32,648 nt of DNA from Bacteroidaceae bacterium (GTDB lineage: Bacteria > Bacteroidota > Bacteroidia > Bacteroidales > Bacteroidaceae), in the NCBI GenBank assembly GCA_017616445.1, contig JAFZYE010000057.1, positions 1-32,648 of the forward strand, in the 5' to 3' direction. The position numbers and the translations under genes are program-made. Below, one piece after another: positions 23,281 to 32,019 of the stretch (position 1 is its first letter; every line of letters begins with the position of its first letter). The notes below the pieces were generated by a model, which was not told the origin of the DNA, ran no database searches, and saw nothing but the letters and a program-made list of their open reading frames with translations.

Positions 23281-26200
23281 TCATCGTGTCAGCATAAACT
23301 TACAACTGATACCGAAATCGGCAGTCGTGGTAGGATATGAAGACGCAGACACAAGCGGCACATTCTTCTGCCAATCGAGGAATCCGCTGAGGGTCAGCAG
23401 TCGGCTGAAGGTGTAGTCGGCAGTCAACGAAACCTTATAAGCCGTACTTCCGTTCGTAGCCGTAGCTACCTGTGTCTGGATATTGCGGTTCAACGCATTC
23501 TGCATACGATATGAGAAGTTGAACGTCAGGTTCAAGTCGTGGCTCACACCTCCCACACGTGTATTCGTCGTGGTGGTCTTCGACTTGTCGTCTGCTTCTT
23601 TCTTCGAGTTCTTCTTTTTCGACTTCGGTTCACCCGACTGGATACGTTTTGCACCAAAGAGGTTCAGGTCTTTCACCTTATAGCTCATGCCCACCACGAT
23701 ATCGTTCGAATAGTTCTCCGTCAAGGCTACAGAGGTGAGACTGAGGTTCAGCATACGGTTCTTCTTGTACTCCAGCTTAGCCGTCATACCATTGTTGAAC
23801 GTCATATCCACACCAATCAGCGGCGAGAACGACTCGTTGATAGATACCGTACTGATGTTGTACATGCTGCTTGGGATTGGGTTGCCCGAAGTGACATCGA
23901 GGATGAATCCCATATCGTTCATGATACCCATGTAGTTCGTGAATGAGTTATACGCACCCACCGAATAGACACTCCTATAGGCGTGGTTGATGTTGAAGCT
24001 CTTGAAGTGCTTTGCAAACCAACTGAGTTTGGAGAGTCCTGAATAGGAGAACGACCAGTTAGGCAATATCTTCAGGAGAGACGGGAAGATGTCCAAGCTG
24101 CAATTCGATGCTTTCTTACCGGTATATGCAGCCAGGAAGGCAGGTATCATGACGTCAGCCGAATACTTGTCCACACTTCCGTTCTCTGGGTTGTAGGCCT
24201 TTCCTTCGTACATCGCACCTGTTCCCACAGGATAAGTTGTTCCCTGATACTTCTGCTCCAAACGTGCACGCACGATATCGAGGTTCTTCAGGAACTCATT
24301 AAACGGCTCTGAGTTGTAGTTGTTGTTGATGTTTCCACTACTTGCAAACGCAGTCGAAGCTGAGATGATGGTCATGTTGAAACTACCGCTCTGGGTGGTT
24401 GGCATACCTGCATACATGAATTGCACACTCTTCGACTTGTTCGCATTACGGGAGGCAGTCAAGTCAATCTTCAGGTCGCGTATCGGTTCGAGTGTAGCAC
24501 GGACTTGCAAGTCCTCTGTCGCGTTGGTCGATACTGGGGTCGTGATATTCGAATCGTTATCCATCAACCATCCGTTCCGGACAGCCTTCTCCACGAAGTC
24601 GTCTCCTACCGCACCAAACGCAAAGTCCAGACCTGGCGACAGCACACCATTCACCGTCTTCTGTCCGAATGCATCTCCGATTTCGTTACGCAGTCCAGGA
24701 AGGGTCATCGCATAGGTGTTACGATAGGTCACGTTGAAGTTGCGCAGCATCATCAGACCACGTGCTACGGTCTGCATGGTCTTGTACCAACCCTTATCAT
24801 CCAACGGATCTTTGGCAGTTACCGTAATCTTCACAGGGATGGTGTCACGATTCTTCACACGGATGGTGTTTTCGTCCACCTTCTTGTATTTCAGGTTATA
24901 GGTCTTACCCTCCTTGGTGGTCGCCTTCACAATCAGTCGTTTCGACTTCTGGCCGTGTGCGACATCTGTGTACGTCGTGTCGTTCAGCGTCACTTCCTTC
25001 GAGAAGTTCTTCTTGGTTGGCTTTGACTTGTCGTCCTGAGCCGTTTTCTTGTCTGCTGATGCGTTCTTGTCTGCTGCTGCATTCTTAGCATCCGCAGCAG
25101 TTGTGGTCTTCTTAGGTGTTGTGGTCTTAGTCGTTGTCTTCTTGGCATTTCCTGAGAAACGCTTGTTGGCCTCGTCAAGGAACTTCCATTTCTTGTACAA
25201 CGTCTCCATGTTCACCCTCGCATTGATATTGATGGTACGCTGCATGTTGGCCGTATGTCCAAGTGATGATCCGTCCTCGAGTTCTGTTCCACGGTTCCAA
25301 CCGTATGTGCTGGCATAGCTTCCATCGACTGACATCCAGTCGAAGAGAGGAATCTTGTCGAGTGGCACCTTATACGAACCGTTGAACGAAGATGAATAGG
25401 TCAGCGGACGACCGAAGTGTGCGAGACTGGTCTTCACGGAGTCTTTCCAAGCCTCGTATGCGTCTGGATACAAATCCTTATTGATGACGGTATATGGCTC
25501 TTCAATCTCGGCATGTGTAGCAGAGGTATATTGCAACGAGAGCGACTTGAAGATATCCCAACGCAGGGAGAGCTGACGGTTCCAGAGGAACTGCTCCGAG
25601 AAGGTGACAGGCAACTGTACACCATAATCTATATCGCGCTCCTGAAGCTCGTAATAGTTACGGGTGATATCGGTATTGAACGAGACACTCTGTGGCAGAT
25701 AGTTCAGGTTCTGTGCCTTGATGATGTCCAACCACTTCGACTTGCCTTTCAGGTTCTTGAACGGCTCCCAGGTCTTATACTTAGGCGAGTAAGCATAATT
25801 CATGTTGAACTTCCAGTTCTCATCGTTCTCATACACGATGGTCTGTCCGGTCTTGTATCGCTGGCTATACGAGTAGCTGAAGGTAAAGTTTGAGGGGTCG
25901 AACGGCATCGGAACACGGCTGGCGTATCTCGACTTCCAGTTGCTCAGCGAGAAGTTCTTGTTCTTGACAATCGATTCTGTGAGGTTGCTCAGCGAGTCAC
26001 GTGCGGCTTTTGTCTCACACTCGTCGAGTGCGTCTTTCAGCAGCATATCGGTATCGAACGGATTGTACTTGGGTGATATCTTCTGATAAGAATATGAATA
26101 ATAGACAGGCAGATTCATCTTCCACTTCTCTGGGAACATACGACCCAGGTCGAAGTTGGTGGTGAGATTCCATTCGTAGAGGTTATCGTCACGACGGCTC

Positions 26201-29200
26201 GACACACCTTCTTCCAGTCCACCATAGCCGGCGGTCTCCAGATGACCTGCTACGTTGATGCTTCCCAAGTCGGCGAGCTGGACACTCAGGTTACCCTGAG
26301 CAGCCACACCACCATCGTTGTTATAGTCTTGCAGACGTAATTCATTCACCCATACTTCAACCGATCCTGTGCTGCGTCCGTTGTTTCTCACACCAATCAT
26401 CATGGTCTTCACCTCACCCAACGAAGGATTACCCATCACGCTGATTTTGTTGTTCGGGTTACTTGGGTCGTATTCGTAATACAGCTGGGTAAAGGAGGCT
26501 TCTCCGTTGGCTTTCGCCTTGTTGCGTGAATGCTTGACCGATGTCAGGAGGTCGAAGTCGATATCAAGCATGTTCTCGACAGGCCAAACGGCCTCACATC
26601 CCTTCGTGGTGTAGGTATCGTAGTGACCTTCAGGTGTCAGGACAAGCGGAATTTCATATTCGTAGTAGTTGTTCTTGTAGTCGCTTCCCAGACGGATGAA
26701 CATACTCATCTGGTTATCCTGTAGCTGATTGTCGCCCTGCATAGCGTTCGCATGGACGAACATCTGCATGTGCTTGTACTTACGCAGGTCTTTGGAGATA
26801 TTCTTATAGACCGCACGTGCATCACCTGGCGACAGGTTCTCTACGGTAATCGCCAATGCCTGCTCGTTCGCTTGCGACAGCTGTGGCTCGCTGGGGTCAA
26901 CCACACGTGTCACTCCAGGAGGCAGCACATAGTTCACAGGAGTCTTGTCGTTGTTTTCCTCGATATTGACCGCTGAGGTAAGCAGCGAACCGCTCACGCT
27001 TGGTTTCGAACCCGTGAACAGCGGCTTTGAATAGTTGCGCCATTCGCCCTTCACCAAGTCGAACGAAGCAAAACGCAACACAATCGGCTCCTCGAAATCG
27101 GTCAGATATACTCGCATGAAGCGGATACTGCTCATATCGCCGATACTTCCCACCTTACGCTCGTAGTCTTCAAGTGGAATACGGAACTGATACCATGTAG
27201 CCTCTTCCGTCTTGCCGTTTCTCAGCTTCACATTGGTTCTGCGCTCGTCGATGATATAGTTACGGCCCACTACCAGGTCTTCAGGTCGGATGCTGACCTT
27301 ATACTGGTAGTAGTTCTCATATTCGTTCATCGTATAGTCCTGGTTTGAGTCCTCCACATCTGGGGTGGTCTTATACGCCGTGCTATACGACTCTGAGCTT
27401 TCACTCGTGTTAGGAGAGTTGCCTTCAGGACTGTTGATGAGTTTATATCGGTCCAGAATCGAGGTCTTCCGGCTGTCGAAGTCCGAACCGCGGAAGTAAT
27501 GGTAGTCGTCGCCTGCTGGGTCATTATAGATGGAATCGTACACTTCCTGACGCACCTTACCCTTCAAGGCATTCAGGTAATCGGCGTATGCACCGTAGGT
27601 ACGTTCCTCCTCCGACGAGAGTCCGTTCATTCCCACATCCTGCTTCTGACGTGCTCCGCTTTCGTTACTGAACGAATAGACCACACTCTTCTCGTTGGGC
27701 ACCCTACCCCATACGGTCTCCAGATACGATGAAGCACCACTGACCGACATACCGCTCTCATAGAATTTCTTTCCGTCTTTCAGCACATCTTCGCTCACCT
27801 CTCCCAGGTTCAGGTAGAAGTCGCCTCCGTAACGCTTGCCGTCTGCCTTGTCGCGGGTATAGATGAATGGGTCGAGCATCCAGAACTCCACATACTGGAT
27901 GTTGGTTGACTCGAAATTGCTGACATCAATCTTACGGGTCATACCACCCCAACGCTTCCTTGGGTTGTTCAGATGACCGTTTGCATCGACATCTGTATCG
28001 AGGTTATACGGACCTCGTTCGTTTGGATAATAAGCCAGGTTGAGAATCGACAGGGTGTTTGCTTCCCCTTGGTTCACATCTTTGTTCGGATAGACCTCAC
28101 GCACATACACCTCACGAACATAATGGTTTGACAGCTGATCCAAATCGCCCTTGATATGTCCTGGAGTCAGCGAAGAACTGCGGCGAGTGAACAATGGGTC
28201 GATATAGTACCAAGCCAGTCGTGCACGGTTGTATCCGTTCTTCACATCGTTGCCCAGCGTTCCGTAATCCAAGGTCGAAGGAGTAGAACTCAGCGTCCAT
28301 GCTGTTGGTGTTGTGTAGTTATAGTTCTGCTTGGTATTCTCGAAGTCGTCGAGGTAGGATGCGTTGGCCTGCACACCCTTCACTTTTCCTGCGATGAGTT
28401 GTGCGAACTCTCCACTGAAATTGATGCTCGACGGCTGACTGACCTCGATAAACGGCAGCTTGTCGATGAGGTTCGTCAACCATTGAGAGTTCTTCTTCCA
28501 ATTGAGGTTCAAACCCCACACCATGTTGTTCAGCGGTTCCGTTCCCATCGACACCTTATTCGTCACAGGTTGTTCAGAGAGTTTCATCCACGTACCACCG
28601 AACTGCAGGTCTTTCGAGAAGTCGTAGTTCCAGTTCACACCCAGCATCGTCTTTCGCATCAGCTGATAATCGGTCTGACTCTCCAGACTCACGTTCACGT
28701 TCGTACCTGCATCGATGATGCTCTGGTTGATGATGGTCACCTCACCACGGTCGTAATCCACCGTATAGTCCGTGTTCTCAGTCAGGGTCACACCTCCTGC
28801 AGTCACTACGACCGAACCTTTTGGAATATCTGTATTACCCAACGAAATCACGTTCTGCGACGAACCCTTGTATTCTCCCTGCATAGAGAACTTGTTCTTC
28901 TCTGCTATCTGGTTGGCAACCGTCTTGGTCGAATCGTACAGCTCATCGAAACAGTACTTGGCAGCCAAGGCCTCGTCGGCCAGCTGGTCTCTGAGCCAGT
29001 CGCCAAACGGTTCGACAACAGGGAAGATGATTTTCGCATGCTGGGTGTTGACGGTATAGCCGTCGATGAAGTCGAACCGTCCGTTCGGATTGGTCTTCAT
29101 GTTATCGTCCAAGCGGTCGAGGTTCATCATCTTCAGGATGGTTGTCTGCTTGAAATCTCCTTCTGGGATATATGAGAGCGATACACCTGTGGTGTCGCTG

Positions 29201-30867
29201 AGGTACTTGATATCGAGTCTGAACTTATCACGTTGCATCGACTGGGCATTCAGCGAATACACGTTCTTCATCATCAGGTCCCAGTTACCCATCTTCGGGG
29301 AGTTGCTGGTATTCTTCAGCAGTTTCACATACAGCGACTGGTCGTTGTCCTTGATATCCGACGAGAACTCACCCACCTGATAGGTCTGCCCACCATACGT
29401 ATATTCGTATGCAATCGCCAGCACACTGTTCACGTTCAACTTACTATGGAGCGACACATACCCCAGATGCTTGTTCAGCGTATATTCCGACGACGACAAC
29501 AGACGGGCATTCTCCACCTTCTCGAAATCCACACCACCCACCAGCAAGTCGCCGAGCACCGTGCTCGACTGATCCACATAACGGGCCTGCGGATAGTTGG
29601 TCACGATTTCCGAATACAGGTTGTTTGCCCCGTTCTGAGGTATCAGCTGACCGATACCCTGCCAGATAGGATTGCTGATCTTCGTCCGCTCACCCAAATC
29701 CACGAAACCGATGATGTCGCGTGTGTTTTCCGTGATACCCGATGTGTTCGTCACCCAAATCTCCACACGGTTGATTGTCACACCCGAAGTGATGGTAGGC
29801 AATGTCGAGCAGGCCTTGTTATAGTTGTCGCGGAAGAACTGAGCAAGGAAGAAGTGTATGTTCTCATCGTAGTTGCTGGCGTCAATCATGAACGTATCAA
29901 TCTGTGCGCCACCACGAGAGGATACCGACGACGACTGCGACTTCTTCTGCGAGATGACCGTCTGCAGATTTAACTTACCGAATTGTAAGTCAGCACGGAT
30001 ACCGAACAACGAATGAGCACCCTGAACCAACGAGTTGTTCGTGGGGAAATCCACGTTACCCGCATCCAGATGCTTCACGATCTCATCCTCCTTACCCTCG
30101 TAGGTCAACGTCAGTTTCTTTGCGTCATAATTGAACGTTGCATCGGTACCGTAACCCAGGTCGAAGTTCATCTTGTCACCCACGCTGGCACTTACATGCA
30201 GGTCCACCGTCTCGTCGAAGTCGAAGTTCGTCTGCTTTCTGTTACGCTCTGAAATCGAAGGATTATCTGTGAATCGATAGTTGAAACCCATCTTCAGACC
30301 CGCACTACCGTTCGTACGGATTCTCACACCACCCGGCCCGAATATCTTCTCAGCAGGACCAAGGTCGAAATGCATGTCCGAGAAGTCGAACTTCTCCTTG
30401 CCCTTATGCACGAAGAGCGAGTCGTTACGCATCTTGAAATAGTCGTTCAGCAACTTACGCGTGTTCCATGTGGCATACTCCTCTGGAGTCATCAGGGTCG
30501 GTGTGCTGAGGAAGTTATCACCCAACTTCGTACCCACCTTGTACATACCACTCTTCTCGTCATACTCACCCACATCATATTTCAAGTTCTCAGGATCCAC
30601 CAAGTCCAGCGAAGTCTCCACCTGCTGCTCATTCGTCGGATTATCCGTCTTCTTCACCCTCACATGCGGCACCGTATCCTCCGGCACTCCTTGAACTCCT
30701 TGAACCTTGAACCTTGAACCTTGAACCTCTTGAGCCTCTGGAACCTCTTCATTCCCCCTAAAGGGGGTTAGGGGGTCTAAGGGGGCTGGACTTAACGCAG
30801 CAAAGCCCACCGCAAACACGATGAGCCACACAACTATACTCGCAGATATTTTATTTTTTGTCTTCAA
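23281..30867 (-). CDS. sprA: Type IX secretion outer-membrane translocon SprA/Sov
   Basis: 2528 residues, close to P. gingivalis Sov and F. johnsoniae SprA. It is the giant beta-barrel through which type IX substrates cross the outer membrane. An N-terminal hydrophobic segment (residues 7-26) is the signal. Conserved SprA stretches are seen, e.g. GPGGVRIRTNGSAGLKMGF, DFDETVDLHVSASVGDKMN and, near the end, beta strands YTFSRLLTLSGFLDW and FGISCKFML. Residues 26-61 contain two repeat-derived tags (SPAPLDPLTPFRGN and VQGSRFKVQGVQG). Two Lys/Thr-rich low-complexity loops lie near residues 1905-1955 and 2409-2435. It sits downstream of ruvA, as often in the phylum, and is probably co-transcribed with it. 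Confidence 0.95.
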   Translation of the reverse strand: MKTKNKISASIVVWLIVFAVGFAALSPAPLDPLTPFRGNEEVPEAQEVQGSRFKVQGVQGVPEDTVPHVRVKKTDNPTNEQQVETSLDLVDPENLKYDVGEYDEKSGMYKVGTKLGDNFLSTPTLMTPEEYATWNTRKLLNDYFKMRNDSLFVHKGKEKFDFSDMHFDLGPAEKIFGPGGVRIRTNGSAGLKMGFNYRFTDNPSISERNRKQTNFDFDETVDLHVSASVGDKMNFDLGYGTDATFNYDAKKLTLTYEGKEDEIVKHLDAGNVDFPTNNSLVQGAHSLFGIRADLQFGKLNLQTVISQKKSQSSSVSSRGGAQIDTFMIDASNYDENIHFFLAQFFRDNYNKACSTLPTITSGVTINRVEIWVTNTSGITENTRDIIGFVDLGERTKISNPIWQGIGQLIPQNGANNLYSEIVTNYPQARYVDQSSTVLGDLLVGGVDFEKVENARLLSSSEYTLNKHLGYVSLHSKLNVNSVLAIAYEYTYGGQTYQVGEFSSDIKDNDQSLYVKLLKNTSNSPKMGNWDLMMKNVYSLNAQSMQRDKFRLDIKYLSDTTGVSLSYIPEGDFKQTTILKMMNLDRLDDNMKTNPNGRFDFIDGYTVNTQHAKIIFPVVEPFGDWLRDQLADEALAAKYCFDELYDSTKTVANQIAEKNKFSMQGEYKGSSQNVISLGNTDIPKGSVVVTAGGVTLTENTDYTVDYDRGEVTIINQSIIDAGTNVNVSLESQTDYQLMRKTMLGVNWNYDFSKDLQFGGTWMKLSEQPVTNKVSMGTEPLNNMVWGLNLNWKKNSQWLTNLIDKLPFIEVSQPSSINFSGEFAQLIAGKVKGVQANASYLDDFENTKQNYNYTTPTAWTLSSTPSTLDYGTLGNDVKNGYNRARLAWYYIDPLFTRRSSSLTPGHIKGDLDQLSNHYVREVYVREVYPNKDVNQGEANTLSILNLAYYPNERGPYNLDTDVDANGHLNNPRKRWGGMTRKIDVSNFESTNIQYVEFWMLDPFIYTRDKADGKRYGGDFYLNLGEVSEDVLKDGKKFYESGMSVSGASSYLETVWGRVPNEKSVVYSFSNESGARQKQDVGMNGLSSEEERTYGAYADYLNALKGKVRQEVYDSIYNDPAGDDYHYFRGSDFDSRKTSILDRYKLINSPEGNSPNTSESSESYSTAYKTTPDVEDSNQDYTMNEYENYYQYKVSIRPEDLVVGRNYIIDERRTNVKLRNGKTEEATWYQFRIPLEDYERKVGSIGDMSSIRFMRVYLTDFEEPIVLRFASFDLVKGEWRNYSKPLFTGSKPSVSGSLLTSAVNIEENNDKTPVNYVLPPGVTRVVDPSEPQLSQANEQALAITVENLSPGDARAVYKNISKDLRKYKHMQMFVHANAMQGDNQLQDNQMSMFIRLGSDYKNNYYEYEIPLVLTPEGHYDTYTTKGCEAVWPVENMLDIDFDLLTSVKHSRNKAKANGEASFTQLYYEYDPSNPNNKISVMGNPSLGEVKTMMIGVRNNGRSTGSVEVWVNELRLQDYNNDGGVAAQGNLSVQLADLGSINVAGHLETAGYGGLEEGVSSRRDDNLYEWNLTTNFDLGRMFPEKWKMNLPVYYSYSYQKISPKYNPFDTDMLLKDALDECETKAARDSLSNLTESIVKNKNFSLSNWKSRYASRVPMPFDPSNFTFSYSYSQRYKTGQTIVYENDENWKFNMNYAYSPKYKTWEPFKNLKGKSKWLDIIKAQNLNYLPQSVSFNTDITRNYYELQERDIDYGVQLPVTFSEQFLWNRQLSLRWDIFKSLSLQYTSATHAEIEEPYTVINKDLYPDAYEAWKDSVKTSLAHFGRPLTYSSSFNGSYKVPLDKIPLFDWMSVDGSYASTYGWNRGTELEDGSSLGHTANMQRTININARVNMETLYKKWKFLDEANKRFSGNAKKTTTKTTTPKKTTTAADAKNAAADKNASADKKTAQDDKSKPTKKNFSKEVTLNDTTYTDVAHGQKSKRLIVKATTKEGKTYNLKYKKVDENTIRVKNRDTIPVKITVTAKDPLDDKGWYKTMQTVARGLMMLRNFNVTYRNTYAMTLPGLRNEIGDAFGQKTVNGVLSPGLDFAFGAVGDDFVEKAVRNGWLMDNDSNITTPVSTNATEDLQVRATLEPIRDLKIDLTASRNANKSKSVQFMYAGMPTTQSGSFNMTIISASTAFASSGNINNNYNSEPFNEFLKNLDIVRARLEQKYQGTTYPVGTGAMYEGKAYNPENGSVDKYSADVMIPAFLAAYTGKKASNCSLDIFPSLLKILPNWSFSYSGLSKLSWFAKHFKSFNINHAYRSVYSVGAYNSFTNYMGIMNDMGFILDVTSGNPIPSSMYNISTVSINESFSPLIGVDMTFNNGMTAKLEYKKNRMLNLSLTSVALTENYSNDIVVGMSYKVKDLNLFGAKRIQSGEPKSKKKNSKKEADDKSKTTTTNTRVGGVSHDLNLTFNFSYRMQNALNRNIQTQVATATNGSTAYKVSLTADYTFSRLLTLSGFLDWQKNVPLVSASSYPTTTADFGISCKFMLTR
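30691..30745. repeat. TTGAACC heptamers inside the sprA coding region
   Basis: Four exact TTGAACC units (30700-30727) with degenerate copies on both sides. Read leftward they encode VQGSRFKVQGVQGV in the SprA N-terminal region. Confidence 0.85.
30752..30786. repeat. GC-rich tag H inside the 5' end of sprA
   Basis: CCCCCTAAAGGGGG (30755-30768) plus a TTAGGGGGTC tail and a second G5 run. It is read in frame as part of APLDPLTPFRGN. Confidence 0.85.
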
Positions 30868-31045
30868 TTCAAATCATCTTAAGAAGTTATCGCTTCGCTC
30901 GAAGTTAAAGAAGTTATCGGCCTATAGCCTAGGAGTTAACGCTTCGCTAGACGATACTCTGCTAACCTATAACCTATTAACCTACTAAACTTTAAACTCT
31001 TTCAACTGACTTTAAACTTTGAACTTTAAACTTTGAACTTTACCC
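30868..31045. repeat. Mixed short repeats between ruvA and sprA
   Basis: 30876-30955 holds GAAGTTA/GGAGTTA words each followed by a small palindrome (for example ATCGGCCTATAGCCTA). 30960-30985 has TAACCTATTAACC words, and 30990-31045 has CTTTAAA/CTTTGAA heptamers. No gene or promoter box seen. Confidence 0.7.
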
Positions 31046-31047
31046 TC

Positions 31048-31075
31048 ATTCCCCCTAAAGGGGGTTAGGGGGTCT
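31048..31075. repeat. GC-rich tag I abutting the ruvA stop
   Basis: CCCCCTAAAGGGGG with TTAGGGGGTC tail, ending directly at the ruvA stop codon. Nearly identical to tag H. Confidence 0.85.
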
Positions 31076-31681
31076 TTACAGCGCTTTCAGCGCCAACTTT
31101 ATCACCCTCTCTACCGGAGCCTCAGGCTCTTCTGCCAGGATGGCCTTCACCACCTTGCTTGTAGGAGCAGGAGGGAATCCCAACATCTTGAGAGCCTCCA
31201 CAGCCTCGTCGTGCACCTCCTTGTTAATGGGCGAAGCCGTCGGAGCATCTCCGCCTACCGACTGAGGTTCAATACCCAAGGCAGCCACCTTGTCCTTCAG
31301 TTCAAGGATGATTTTCTGAGCCGTCTTCTTGCCCAACCCCTTCACGGTAGCCAGCAGACGGTCGTTGTTCTCGGTGATGATGGCAGCCATCTCAGACACA
31401 GAGAACGATGAGAGAATCATCCTGGCCGTGTTGCCACCTACGCCTGAGACGGTGAGGAGCAACAGGAACAGCTCACGTTCCGCCTTGGTGGCGAAGCCGA
31501 AGAGCACCCATGCATCCTCGCGGATGGCCTCATAGACATATAGTTTTGCCTCAGGTTTACCCTGGATGGCAGAGAAAGTGTTGAGAGATATATTAAGAGC
31601 ATAACCCACACCACCCGCACATTCGATGACAGCAGAGGCAGGAGTCAGCTCGTCTATTTTTCCTTTGATGAAATCTATCAT
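31076..31681 (-). CDS. ruvA: Holliday junction DNA helicase subunit RuvA
   Basis: 201 residues. Domain I is the OB fold ([23 protein letters not shown]). The helix-hairpin-helix motifs are [14 protein letters not shown] and [17 protein letters not shown]. The C-terminal three-helix domain that contacts RuvB ([15 protein letters not shown] ... KLALKAL) follows a short linker. RuvA tetramers hold the four-way junction while RuvB moves the branch during repair. No promoter box is visible in the repeat-rich gap upstream. Confidence 0.97.
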   Translation of the reverse strand: MIDFIKGKIDELTPASAVIECAGGVGYALNISLNTFSAIQGKPEAKLYVYEAIREDAWVLFGFATKAERELFLLLLTVSGVGGNTARMILSSFSVSEMAAIITENNDRLLATVKGLGKKTAQKIILELKDKVAALGIEPQSVGGDAPTASPINKEVHDEAVEALKMLGFPPAPTSKVVKAILAEEPEAPVERVIKLALKAL

Positions 31682-32019
31682 GTATATTTACTTTTACGAA
31701 TATCGATTTACTTGTTTCGCATTGGCTCAACTTAAGGAGTTAACGCTTCGCGTAGGAGTTATCACCTGCGGCTCGAAGTTAACGCTTCGCTAGGAGTTAT
31801 CGCCTTTGGCTTGACGATAGTCTGCAGATGTGTACATCCGTTGGTTCCGTCGGAGCGCAGCGGTAACTTCTTGGCTGAAGGCCATTAACTTCTAGGCCGT
31901 AGGCCGTTAACTTCGCTAACTCCTTTCAACTTGCGAAAGTTGAGCTTATTATTTTACATAATAACGTAACTTCTCCCTTTTTATTGCCCACGACATCAAA
32001 AAAAGTCAAAAAAGATGGA
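31682..32019. repeat. Array of GAAGTTA words with variable mini-hairpins
   Basis: 338 bp without a gene. From 31734 to 31812 four rightward units read RGAGTTA/GAAGTTA plus a short palindrome (ACGCTTCGC, TCACCTGCGGC, ACGCTTCGC, TCGCCTTTGGC). From 31856 to 31926 about four units point the other way (read leftward: GAAGTTAACGGCCTACGGCC, GAAGTTAATGGCCTTC, GAAGTTACCGCTGCGC). Hairpin CAACTT-GCGA-AAGTTG closes the set at 31927-31942. The rest, to 32019, is A/T-rich. Confidence 0.7.

Noticed and set aside
28156-29175. 339-codon open frame on the + strand
   Set aside because: Antisense within sprA; composition (His, Arg, Val-rich) is that of a reverse shadow.
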